Notes under the pieces: generated by a model | Databases searched by the model: none | What the model was told of the DNA's origin: nothing | What the model saw: the letters and a program-made list of their open reading frames with translations, nothing else | Source of the DNA: Euphorbia lathyris | Taxonomy: Eukaryota; Streptophyta; Magnoliopsida; Malpighiales; Euphorbiaceae | DNA length: 64,000 nucleotides | Assembly: GCF_963576675.1 (NCBI RefSeq) | Contig: NC_088918.1 | Coordinates: 66,427,001-66,491,000 of the forward strand | Reading direction: 5' to 3' | Shown: positions 46,902 through 57,722 of the stretch, in pieces | How the letters are laid out: each line of letters starts with the position of its first letter | Position numbering within the stretch: position 1 is the stretch's first letter | Position numbers and translations under genes: made by a program

Positions 46902-48387
46902 TGTTGAAACACCTTTCCACATGATTTTGATTTGACAAAATTATTTAAGTTAATCCATGATTAAGGGACAATTAAATTTAAGTGCTTTGATTTAATTATA
47001 CTAATATGTTTGTTCAATGATTGAGTATAAATATAAATACAAATAGAAATAAAAAGTAAGACAGGACGAAGTCAGCATGAGACCACAACACAAGCTGAGT
47101 AGAGTGGAACTCAGCGTGAGAAAAGATAAGTCATCTTCTGAACAGAAGCTTAAAGATCAAGAAGCTGAGTGGAACGAAACTCAGTATGAAAGGTAGAAAT
47201 GTCTTCTTAAAGAACTATGTCTTGCAGAATGAAGCTGACCATGGAAGCTAAGTAAAAGAGAACTCAGTATTTGTATTAGCAAACAATCACAAACAACGGC
47301 TATCAAAGACAAGTTGAGTGATCTTCAGGACAGCATGAATGATCCGTTTGCTAAAAGACAAGCTCCGACAACTGTCTGCACTAATAATAGAAACCTTAGA
47401 ATTATGCAAAAGCTAATTTCAAGATGCATGAGTCAACTGTTCTTTTGCTAAAAGACGAACTGGCATAAGAAGATGAAACCTGCAAGAAGAAGACAAACCT
47501 GACGCATGCGGAATTCAGACGATAGGATTGGCCTGCAAGACTGAAGCTGACCAGAACTTGTCTAAAAAAGGAGCCGTTTGGATCAACGGACAAATCCAAA
47601 GTTCAAAACCATTTCTGCTTCAGACCTCAACTATATAAGGACATGATCATTCTTGGATCATAGGCCGATTACAACAAGTACAAAAAGAGTATACATACAA
47701 AGCACACAAAAGCCAAAAGAGATCTTACACCAAATTTTTATTCTTGTGTAAAAGCTAGATTGATTTTCTATAATCATCTAAAGTGTTCTTCATTCGAAAA
47801 GAACAATTTGTATCAATTGTAAAATTGAGAGTGTTGTGCTGAGTGCTTAGTGGTAGAGAAATCTAGGTGTTTGGTTATAGCACTTAGTAGGAGTTGAGTA
47901 GACGAATAGAGGAAGGTACTCTTGCATATTCAACTGCCTTGTAAACGGTTTGTGCTCTACCTTTAAAGAGCTCGGTATTGGATTTAAAAAGCCCGGAGGG
48001 ACTCTGGGGACTGGACGTAGGCGGAGAGACCGAACCAGGATAAGTCGTACTGAGTAATCTCTAACTCTCTCTCAATATATATATATATATATATATATAT
48101 ATCTGTATGTGTTGCTTGTCATATTTACTCAGCATATAAACTGTTTAAACTGACACTGAGTAAATAAGAGTGCTGAGTTGGAAGCTGACCACAATAGTGT
48201 CAATTCCCAACTCATACGTAAAATAGTTCTAGTCAACATCTGATTAAAGCTGTCTTACACCATAATCGGCCGTGTTGATCAAAGCTGAGTTAACTAACTC
48301 AAGAAAATATATTAAGTCAGCTTAATTAAATTCGAAAAATTTATATTAGTTCCTACCCCCCCTGGAACTAATCACACGGGACCAACA
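46902..48387. mobile_element. Solo LTR, 1,486 bp, 5-bp TSD
   Basis: Starts TGTTG and ends CAACA. The 5-bp repeat AAGTT flanks it (46897-46901 and 48388-48392). It contains CTATATAAGG near 47630 (promoter-like), an (AT)n tract at about 48076-48102 and many AAGCTGAG motifs. No internal retroelement sequence adjoins either end, so it arose by LTR-LTR recombination. It interrupts the Tat-like relic. Confidence 0.75.
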
Positions 48388-48449
48388 AAGTTGAACTACC
48401 GAAAGGTAGGCTTATGAATGAAAAAAATTACATACTACCGAATGTAGGT

Positions 48450-48635
48450 TTATTGGTAAAATTTTCGCAATGAGACGACATTCCACGTTTTATGAATTGA
48501 TCTACCATTTAACTCCCAAAGTCGATATGTATGTGCGCGCACACATTCATCAACTTGAAATGGGTCTTTCCAATTCCTACCGAGTTTTCCTTTATCCACA
48601 CTGGACTGAGAAGCTTCAACATTTCTGATGACCAA
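48450..48635 (-). pseudogene. Ty3/gypsy integrase C-terminal relic
   Basis: A minus-strand frame reads KLGRNWKDPFQV ... AYRL-like HTYRLWELNGR ... KTWNVVSLRKFYQ. This is the end of plant Ty3/gypsy polyproteins (consensus KLGPKWEGPY ... YRL ... NLRKFY). Everything upstream (gag, protease, RT, RNase H, most of integrase, 5' LTR) is missing. Confidence 0.7.
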
Positions 48636-48807
48636 ATTTCTTTGGAATAATTGATGGGTCTAACTCGTTTATCATGAGTAGCTTTAATTTTCTATATGTT
48701 TTATAATTTTAATTTTTTTTAGTTCTACAACTAAAACCACGTGGTTTTAGTTGTATATTAGGTTTTTTTAATTTTTATGAAAATGACTTATTTACCCTTT
48801 ATTTAAT

Positions 48808-49321
48808 GGGTAAATTACACTCATGCCACTAAACTTTACCCATTTTAATATTATGGTCACCGAACTTCAATTTTTAACGGTATGGTCACTCAACTTTACA
48901 CTTTTTAATACTGGCGGCCACTCAACTTTAACTAACTCCTCAAAATGATTGTTAACAACCTCAAACTGTAAATATTCAAGAATTAAAGTTGTTCAGAATG
49001 ACATTTACCATGAAACCACATTTTGTATTTTCCAAAATCAACTTTTTTGGATTTTTCTTTCTTTAAAAATTCAGCGCTCTCCTAACCAAACAACACCTAA
49101 ATAACCTCAAAATGAAAATTTTCAAGAATTAAAGTTCCTTAGAATATCATTAACTCTTTAATTTTTTTTATTATGAAGCCATCAACGGTTGTTTTGAGGC
49201 GTTGAGTGGCTACCAGTATTAAAAAAGTGTAAAGTTCAGTGGTCATACCATTAAAAATTATTGTTCAGTAATCACAATGTTAAAATAAGTAAAGTTCAGT
49301 AGTCATGGGTGTAATTTACCC
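48808..49321. mobile_element. Long-TIR MITE (GGGTAAATTACA ends), 9-bp TSD
   Basis: Second copy of the family at 34901-35400. TSD TTTATTTAA (48798-48806) and TTCATTTAA (49322-49330), one mismatch. Non-coding. Confidence 0.75.
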
Positions 49322-49330
49322 TTCATTTAA

Positions 49331-51030
49331 AACCTCGGTTGTGTGCAGCAATTATACTATTTAGCCTCCACTCCTCCACATTCGTGATTTACTGCTGAAA
49401 GAAGAGAGGTTGCTGCTGCAGCCGTTCGCTGCCGGAAGTTGGGGGAAAGAGATAGAGAGGTAAGTTCTTAAATTTAAGGTTTTGATTTTAGGCTTGTGAT
49501 TTTTGGGATTTTGATTTTGGGATTTTAATTTTAGGATTTTTGATTAAATTGAATTGATAATGTGATAATTAGGGTTTTTAATTGAATTGATGATATTTAG
49601 GGGGTTTGATTTTAAGATTTATTGAATTGAATGTGATATTTTTAGGGTTCAATTGGATTTAGGATTGAATTGAAATGTAATATATTGAATTGAATTGAAT
49701 TGAATATGATATTGAATTGAATGTGATATTTTGAGGGCTCAATTGAATTTAGGATTAAATTGAATGTGATATTTTAAAGGTTGAATTGAATTTAAGATTG
49801 AATTGAATTAAATGTGTTATTTTGACGATTCGATTGAATTTAGAATTAAATTGAATAAAAGTGGTCAGCGAAATAAAAGCATATGTAAATTTATTAAAAA
49901 GAACTTCTTGTAGATAGAAATGTTGGATTTCAAGTATTTGATTAGAAAAATTGTGTAAAATATTCCAATTTTATTGTTCACAGCCTTCTACTTTAAAATT
50001 ATAGATAAATAGATAGATTTGATATTTTAGGTTGAATTGAATTTATGATTGAATTGAACTAAAACTTGTAAACTTGTTTACTTTTTAAAAAACTTTTTAA
50101 AACTTGTGAATTTATTAAAAACTTATTAAAACTTGTAAAATATGTTTAAGTACCATTTATTTATTTTTTTCTTACATGGTCATTCTGAGATTTGAAAATG
50201 ATCCAAACATTTGTAGTTAAAAAAAAAGGTTTAGGGTATTATTGAGCTCTGACCTATTAAAAAAAAAATTATTTGGCCCCTTATCTATTATTTAGTTATA
50301 TTTGATCTTTAAATTATTCCAATTGGTGAAATTTCACCTAATTTAGATAGAGACATGATAAAAACGTTATCCTCTCTTATATGCAGTGATATTTTGACAC
50401 ATGAATTCGACATGTCACATATATTGAAGTTTATTTCAAAAAAAAACTCTCTTATGTGAAAATAGTTAATTATATTAAAAAACAAAAATAAAAACAAATC
50501 CCTAAATTAAAATTTATAAGTGTCAAAATATTGTCATGGTCAATAGAATAGCAATTATCTTAAATCTTCATTCAGATTGGGTGAAATTATACTAAATGGG
50601 ATAGGTGCCAAATGTGACCAAATAATGGTAAAGGCTATGCTTATTTTGTTTTTTTACAAAGTAAGTCTTACTTTGTGTGTTTTCACCATTGGATTAATTT
50701 TATATTTCATCTTTCAATGGTAAAAACACACCAAGTAATGGTACTTTGTCAAAAATAAAGTAACCATAGAAGACACCCCATATAATAGATCATAAGTCAA
50801 ATAATAAAATTTTAGATAGATGGAAGGCAAAATAATGATTAAAGCAAAAAAAAAAAAACTATAATGGATAAAGAAAAAAAAAAAGTAAGTTAATGATACC
50901 ACCACTTTGAATAATTGTGAAAAAGAAAAGCAAAAAATTGACAGAGAGAGGCCATGAAAATCCCCAAAATTGATGATGGAAAGACGGCTGGGATGTCAAA
51001 ACAGATTCACCGGTAGTGTCTTTGAGTATT
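49331..51030. other. Spacer with a GAATTGAATT-rich tract; no gene recognised
   Basis: 49400-49460 looks like a 5' leader (CTGCTGCTGCAGCCGTTCGC ... GAGAGAG|GTAAGTTC) ending in a good splice donor, but no coding exon could be attached. 49540-49860 is an irregular array of TTGAATTGAATT and 'GTGATATTTT' units. 50640-50780 is a copy of the small foldback MITE at 34715-34822. Confidence 0.4.
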
Positions 51031-51041
51031 ACATTCGTACC

Positions 51042-51050
51042 TATAAATAG
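51042..51050 (+). promoter_or_regulatory. TATA box of the FEY-type SDR gene
   Basis: TATAAATAG, a near-consensus TATA box, about 390 bases before the ATG at 51433. A 5' UTR of ~350 bases follows, with lower AT content. Confidence 0.5.
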
Positions 51051-51432
51051 TTGCATTCGATGATCCGTCGACGCAACCGTTCATAATCGCCACTTCTTTT
51101 CTGATTGACAATTTCACTTGGCGACTGAAATTCGGCTACCAATTTGCCTTTTTATCTAGGATACTAAACCCCAATTTGGATGCATCTCTAGTCCATGGCA
51201 CAGCTACTCAGTATTAGATCCGCATAGAGTGAACTGCAAACTCCTATCAACTTCGGTGGCAGAAGATAAGAATTCGAGTTCGATATCGTAGATTTGGTTA
51301 TTTCAAGTCTGAAGTGATTTTCTTTTATTTTGTGCTATGGTCATAATTGATTCTGTTTTGGACAAATAATAGTCTTGTTGATGGTTTTGAAACAAGCCTT
51401 TTAGGAAGGAGATTATTTGTAGCTAGGAGACA

Positions 51433-54400
51433 ATGGATATGATTAAGGTCCCGAGGGAACTTAGAGAAGCTCTGCATTTCATTTGCTCTGTGGAATTTTG
51501 GAGAATGGGTGTGTTTTGGACTATCTCTCTCCTTGTCTCGTATTTCCAATTGTTCCTTAAAAGGATATTCAGTCATAATTATGTCTTTCCCCATTGCCTT
51601 CCTCAAACTCCAAGAAGTGGGTCTACCAGACCTCTTTGCATTATTACCGGTGTAAGCGTTCTTGGATTCACCTGTAAATATTGACTTTGGCTTTCTCTGT
51701 ATGTTTATGTTTTATAAAATGTTTGTTTTTATGAACTTAAGAATGCATTTTTAAATTTTGTACTCCCCTTATTGTTGCTGCAGGCTACATCTGGGCTAGG
51801 TGAAGCTGCAGCGCTTGCTCTTTCCAGGAAAGGTTTCTTCGTTGTTCTTGGTACAGCACTCACCTTCTTCTCCTCTTTGTTTTAGAATATTGGTTTGAAG
51901 CATTTTTTAGCCACTGATCTACCAAAATTGTTTGTGTTTTCCCCGACCTATTATTTTGTCAATTGATCCGTGATGTACAACAATCTATCACATTTTGTCT
52001 AATTTAGACAGAAATTAGCAAGGTCCTTAAATGTTTGGGTTTGATGATTGCTAATCGCAACACAACTGTTATATATATAATATTTCACACCCGAAAACTA
52101 CTTGCTTCTCCGTTTCTACAACCTCGGAGAACATTAGTTATTTTTCACCCAATTAGCAACTATCTCACGCAAGATTGAACGAGTCTCCTTATTATATACA
52201 CATTTAGTTTCGTCTAAATTGTACCAAATGTGATTAATTGCTATACGCCGGCACAAACGCAAACATATTTTATAGGTCAATGGCCAAATAATACGTTAAA
52301 TCTACAAATAATACATTAAACAGCCACTAACATACAAAGGGACAATTGAAAGTTGCACTTAAAGGTGGCACTTTTAAGTTAAGGTATACAACATTTGTAC
52401 TGTTCAGTAACAAATATTTTGTTTGCATATTTGTTTTATTATCGGTGCTCTGCAAACACTGTAGAAATGCTTTATCTTTAGCGTCCAAAGTTCTAATAAA
52501 TTAATTTGATGGTTGATATTATAATTTCAACATCCAGATATGGTAGTTTATCAACCTTGGCATAAATAGTTTTAACTTCATGTTTGACTTAGAAATGATT
52601 CTTTTGATGAGTTCTATGAGTTATTATAACTGGACTGATGTTCTGTCTGCAGCTGGACGGTCATCCAAATCACTATGCGAGGTAATATAATATGCCTTCT
52701 ACTTTTAGTATATGCATGATTCACGTTGAATTTTTTTTCTAATGCTCCCTTGTAATGTTTGTGACAGACAGTGGAGAGGATTCAAAAACAGAATAGGGAT
52801 GCCCAGCTGAAAGCATTTGAGCTTAATCTATCATCTTTCAAATCTATCCTGAAGTTCAAAAGCTCCCTAGAGAAGTGGCTCTTGGATTCAGATATGCATT
52901 CTTCCATCCAGCTCCTAATAAACAATGCTGGGATACTGGCCACATCACATCGTCTCACAACAGAAGGCTACGATCAGTTAATTTCTCCATCTTTTACATA
53001 AACATTAAGCCTCATTTTGCCTTCACTTGAAAATGGTGTGCTGTAGAGGTTCTTCAAACTAGAATTATTAAATCCCTTCATGCTTGACCTTAAATTCCTC
53101 ATGGAGCTCAAACACTGTTAGATCAAAACATTTTTCTTTTGTTGTTGCATTTTCAAGCCCCATTATTTTGCTTTCTTGTTATTTTTCAAACTTCATTTCA
53201 GTTTCAGAATTATTTTTTAGTCATCTGGAAGCATATTACTTTGATGGACCTTTTTATTGGTCAAACCGAGCATATTACTAACTGTCTTCTGCCTAGGATG
53301 ATGAGCACAAATTACATTGGTCCCTTCTCTCTCACCAAACTTCTATTGCCGCTACTTAGACACAGCCCTGTTGGTTCACGGATAGTGAACGTTACATCCT
53401 TTACGCATCGAAGTGGTAAAAACTTGCACATTTGATTTTGAGATTCTTTTCTTTTTGGATATCTTGTATGCAAAATCTTAAGGTGATCAAGTTCACATTG
53501 GTTATCATTTGTCATGCACTTTACAGGAATAGATATGATTCGATGTGATGTGTACAATCTTTTTTTCATTCGATCCTCATTTGTTTCGATGCTTGTGTTC
53601 TTAAATCTTGTCTGAATTTGTTTGCAAGGAATAGTTTTAATTATAACGTACAAAAATTGAAAGAAAATTTGATTGATCTATTCCTTTTTTCATGTAGCAT
53701 TTAGTGTACAGGTTGACAAGGAAACTGTTGGGGGGAAGCGCTTCTGGACATCTAAACGATATCCATATGCTCATCTGTATGAATACTCTAAATGTAAGCC
53801 ATAACTGTGACATAATTTGCTATCAAATTATTATAAATTCTTTTATCCTATCATCTCTAACAATCACATTTTTGGATTTGGCAGTGTGCTTGCTGCTCTT
53901 CACATATCAGCTTCATCAGCAAATTCAGTTGATGGATGAATCTTGTCAGGTCTCTGTCAAGTATGTGCCTTATGACCTTCATGTGTTCACTTCTTCAAAT
54001 TTACTGTTGTCACCTCTATTTGAATTTGATCACTTGATGGTATCTTCTTCTGGAATTTATGCCCTGGTCTTCCAAGCGTAATGAAAAACCAGTTCGTGAA
54101 TTCCTATTTTCTTATCTATTCCGATGTACTTGTAGGTAAAATGTACCTTTTCTATTTCTTTTAGATCCACAAGTTAATTGTAGGTAGCTCTTGTAACCTA
54201 TGGTATTTCAGTTCAGCCCCAAATGATCAATTTTGCTCTGTATTCTGTTACATTTCTAGTGCTGCAGATCCTGGAATTGTGGAAACCAATATCATGCGAG
54301 AAGTCCCTTCCTGTCTTTCCCGTATGGCATATATAGTGTTTAAACTTCTCGGCCTTTTGCAGTCATCTGATTATGGGATTGGCTCTATTCTTGATGCGGC

Positions 54401-54694
54401 CCTTGCCCCTCCAGTAAGATGATGTTTCGTTTTCTTCATTTCTTCTTCCTTTCTCTCCAGTGTTAAAAGAGGATACATATGGTTTATCTAGCAGCAATGT
54501 TTCTTACTCTTAGCTAATCGGTGATTCGTTTCTCTTAGGAAACGTCTGGAGTATACTTTTTTGGTGGGAAGGGCAGGACTCTGAGCTCTTCTGCACTTTC
54601 ACACAACATGAACCTTGCAGAAAAACTTTGGACAACTTCAGTCGATCTCTTTGAAGAGTTTGCTTCCAAGGAAAAAGATGCTCAAATTTCATGA
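51433..54694 (+). CDS. FEY: FEY (FOREVER YOUNG)-type short-chain dehydrogenase/reductase, 374 aa, 9 exons
   Basis: Exons: 51433-51651, 51784-51850, 52653-52681, 52768-52976, 53297-53415, 53698-53793, 53885-53960, 54260-54413, 54539-54694; all phases close. The product is a Rossmann-fold NAD(P)-dependent oxidoreductase. Residues 25-42 form an N-terminal membrane anchor. Then come the cofactor loop TGATSGLG (72-79), NNAG (157-160) and the catalytic Y242-x3-K246 (YEYSK). DPGIVETN after that is the usual SDR segment. Overall sequence follows Arabidopsis FEY, a gene affecting shoot meristem development; its substrate is unknown. All catalytic motifs are intact. An upstream TATA box is present. Start: the first ATG giving the anchor; an ATG two codons on is also possible. 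Confidence 0.9.
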
Positions 54695-55256
54695 AAGATT
54701 GTCATAGTTTAATTGCGAACTTAGGTGGTAGCTAAATGTTTGCAGAAGATAACTTTTGGTGAGATGAAGTAGTGTTTCCTCCATTAGTCATTGTTCATCG
54801 ACTGATATGCATGAAAATAGGAAGTCAGAGGTACAGGCGCAGCCACAGCATATTCAGAAAGTTGTTGACTAATAGATGGAGACTTTTTCTTACCAGATCA
54901 AAGAGCTAAGTTATAGTTTGCTTGTAAGAGCTTAAAAGATCATTATTTTGATAGTAGATGGTAATTTTCGCCTGTTTACCAGTTATTTGTAAGGGAAAAA
55001 TGAACTTGGTTTCATTTATAAATAGGACCTCCATTATACATGAACTCGACTAAAAGAGGTCCAAGTTCTACTGTTTCTGTTAGTTGTTTATATACATCTT
55101 GGAATGAAAGAAGTAGAAAAAAAAAGACGGGTAGAATCCGAATCCAATTGCTATTTGCACTTCATTACAGACACTTTTCCTTTTGGTTAGCAACTAGGAA
55201 CTTGTTGCTAAATAAAGTTGTCATTTTTTAGCTTTATTTTTCGTTGTTATTAATTC
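54695..55256 (+). other. 3' flank of the FEY gene
   Basis: Likely 3' UTR and spacer. No further gene recognised. Confidence 0.4.
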
Positions 55257-55465
55257 TGCAAACTTCTCAGTTATTCAAAGATGAGTGAATACAGGTACAA
55301 ACGTCAGCGGCAGTTGAATGGAAACAACTCCCTAAAGTAGCTGAATGGTTAAGATCTTCTGCAACCATTGATGAATGCAATTCTAGTGTTAGAAATAACT
55401 CTACAGCAACCTCTCTGACGTAATGTTACAGGAGTAAGCTTGTCAAATTGCCTTCCTTCGAAGAT
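55257..55465 (+). repeat. Segmental duplicate of 62449-62620
   Basis: AATTCTGCAAAC, AAGTAGCTGAATGGTTAAG, GATGAATGCAATTCTAGTG and other blocks match the region downstream of the intact DHHC gene at 62449-62620 in the same order. It marks the left edge of the duplicated segment that ends near 56800. Confidence 0.8.
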
Positions 55466-55469
55466 TAAC

Positions 55470-55832
55470 TTTCCTATGTGAAAAGAAGTACCAGACGTTC
55501 GCTAACGAGTACTACATCCTCAAAATTGTAACCTTCCCATGGTATATAAGCTACTAATACGTTTTTCCCCAAGGCGAGTTCACCACCACTGGTAGCGGCA
55601 CCATCTGTTAAAACTTGTCCCTTTTTAATGCATTTACCCTGCTGAACCTGGGTTTTTTGGTGCATACAAGTATTTTTTGTTAGAACGTTCATACATAACT
55701 AATGGAATGCGTAGAGTATCTTCATTGCCCGATAAAATGATCTTGTCAATATCAGTATAATTTATCTTTCCCTCGTGTTCGGTTATAGTAGGAACCCCTG
55801 TATCTAGAGCCACTTGGAATTAGTTTCAGTGC
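55470..55832 (-). pseudogene. rpoB: Nuclear copy of plastid rpoB fragment (NUPT)
   Basis: On the minus strand the translation reads [79 protein letters not shown] and SERLV. This is the central part of the chloroplast RNA polymerase beta subunit. Only ~360 bases remain. A short deletion (~16 bases) after SERLV and several substitutions follow, so it cannot be functional. It sits inside the broken duplicate of the DHHC gene end and is absent from the intact copy, so it arrived after that duplication. No promoter or start codon. Confidence 0.85.
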
Positions 55833-55889
55833 AAGTATCTCTTCCCTCTTTGGGCTAACCCTTTAAGTTGAATTTAGTTAGTGTGTTGC

Positions 55890-56800
55890 GAGTAGGGTAT
55901 AAGAAGAAACCACTTGAACCTCACAACATGAGTTCAAAAATTCAAGGTTTTAGGGTCTTCTAAGCTGGTCCCATTTAGAGATTTCTTCTTAAGCCACATC
56001 AATAATCAGACAAAAAAGTTGTAGAGAAATTTAAAATTTAGTCTTAACTCTTCCTTGCACCAGAACCAGAACCCGAAGGATGGTTCTCTTCCAAGACCCG
56101 GTAACAAAACTGGAAGTTGATCTGATGCAGAATCTCTTCTGAATCTAGATTCCCGAGGTAGGTTCAGTGCCAACCTCTGTTGGCCCTATGGAGTATACAT
56201 CAGCTTCTGAGGTTGCTGTGTTGGAGTCTTAGCTGCCAAAGATGAAGACTCCTGTCGTGGAATTATTGGCTTCCTGCCATAATTGCTCATTTCTGCACTA
56301 GGTTTTGGCAATCCTATTTGCGTAGTTAATCTGATTCCTGATAAAGTATCTGATAACAGTTGTTTCCAGCAGGAATAGGTTCCTGGAAACTAAAGGATGG
56401 TCAGGAGCAAAGCTTAAGACCGAGATTGCTGCTAAAGCTACTAGCACCCTGAGTTCCATTTTCATACTCATCCTTGCTACCTTGACATGGGAAACGCCTG
56501 TGTAGATAATCTTGGCTCGTCCTTGATCTCTTTGTTCATGCCCATATCAATACTCCCTGGCCTTGGCTGCTGCTTTTGCAGCCTCAGTAGAATCTAACTT
56601 GGCAAGTTTCCAAGCACTGATTCGGACGGCCCCCTTGGACAGCCAACTCCGCTGCATCTGATAAAACCCTGGTCCTTTGTATGCATGCCAAGTGAACTTC
56701 CACAACTATAACCCGTAGTAGCAGATCCTGTTGGAGAGTAGAGCACATTTCCCAGTTCCTCATCCACAGATGCTCAAGCTGGAGCCTCACTCATTGCCAT
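55890..56800 (-). pseudogene. Broken copy of the DHHC palmitoyltransferase gene end
   Basis: The sequence matches 62682-63933 (the intact copy) in the same orientation. Recognisable on the minus strand are DEELGNVLYSPTGSATTGY (from an upstream exon), [15 protein letters not shown]-type sequence, [16 protein letters not shown] and the terminal SGSGAR tail. Internal parts, including the [10 protein letters not shown] region and several hundred bases of the middle, are deleted. Frameshifts and stops occur throughout. A stop interrupts the upstream exon (EAPA*ASVDEE). Confidence 0.8.
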
Positions 56801-57488
56801 ATTCACAATTGTTAAAATGAAAAGATTATCCTCCTGAAATCTACTTTGTATGGCCAATTTTTCATTTTTCACTGAATACAGTAGCCAAAACCTTTCTGAT
56901 CAATATCATTTGGAAAAAGAAAAAGTTCACCCAGAGGCATGCACGCAAGAATTGACACGCTGTACACACCGCCTTCAGAACAGGTTGAAAAGAAAGCTCG
57001 CAGAAACATGCAAACGTCGGCAATGTTTGCTGAATTTACGTACCTGCATATTTAAAGATTTGCATCTCCAATACAGATTGCCAGTGTTATTTCCCAATGC
57101 AGTACTGAGCAATCAATCTTGGAGCTAAATTAAGCAATCAATTTCTGCATATTCAAGCAATACGAACAAGCTTATTTGTTCAAACTTGGAGATTTCCATC
57201 AAAAATATTATTTGCAATAATGCCAATATAATTTGTATATAACAAATACAAAGTCAAACTAATTTTCTATTGGAATAAATTATTCTACAAATGAACAGCT
57301 CCCACAAAGTAGCTACTGTATCAAACAAAAATTAAGAATGAAGAGAACATTCAATAAACAGTTGACTTGACATGGTAAATTTGATGCATCAAAGCATTAA
57401 AAAAATGTCTACAAGGTAAAAAAAAATTGCACATTCTAACAAACCTAAGAAGAATTACTGGCTATCAAGCTGATAAACATCCTTTCTT
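56801..57488. other. Spacer, possibly intron of the broken DHHC copy
   Basis: No supported coding region. The first part adjoins the acceptor side of the pseudogene's upstream exon and may be its former intron. Confidence 0.3.
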
Positions 57489-57608
57489 CTACATAAGCTC
57501 TCTACTTGCAGCAGAATTCAGAGAATGCTTTCCCTTTTGTTTCGGTTTTCCATCAGCATTTGCACCAGCGGCATAGTCAACATCAGCAGTGTCACTGTCT
57601 CGTGATAC
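57489..57608 (-). CDS. Candidate last exon, 39 codons, owner unknown
   Basis: On the minus strand, after AACTTAG at the acceptor side, an open frame reads VSRDSDTADVDYAAGANADG and KPKQKGKHSLNSAASRELM, then TAG. It is hydrophilic and compositionally protein-like. It lies 114 bases beyond the FkbM-type stop codon and could be an alternative 3' exon of that gene, or a relic. No donor that joins it convincingly was found. Confidence 0.25.
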   Translation of the reverse strand, partial: VSRDSDTADVDYAAGANADGKPKQKGKHSLNSAASRELM

Positions 57609-57722
57609 CTAAGTTTCCATTTTTTAGAACATAAGGACTTGAGCTTTGATGCGAAAGAAGCCAAATTACTATTGCATCGGCACAAGTTCCTCTTGCAGTT
57701 AATATCTGTTCAATCTACTACG

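Noticed and set aside
49400..49470. Possible non-coding first exon of the FEY gene
   Set aside because: The FEY gene has a good TATA box at 51042 and its own leader; no acceptor linking the two was convincing.
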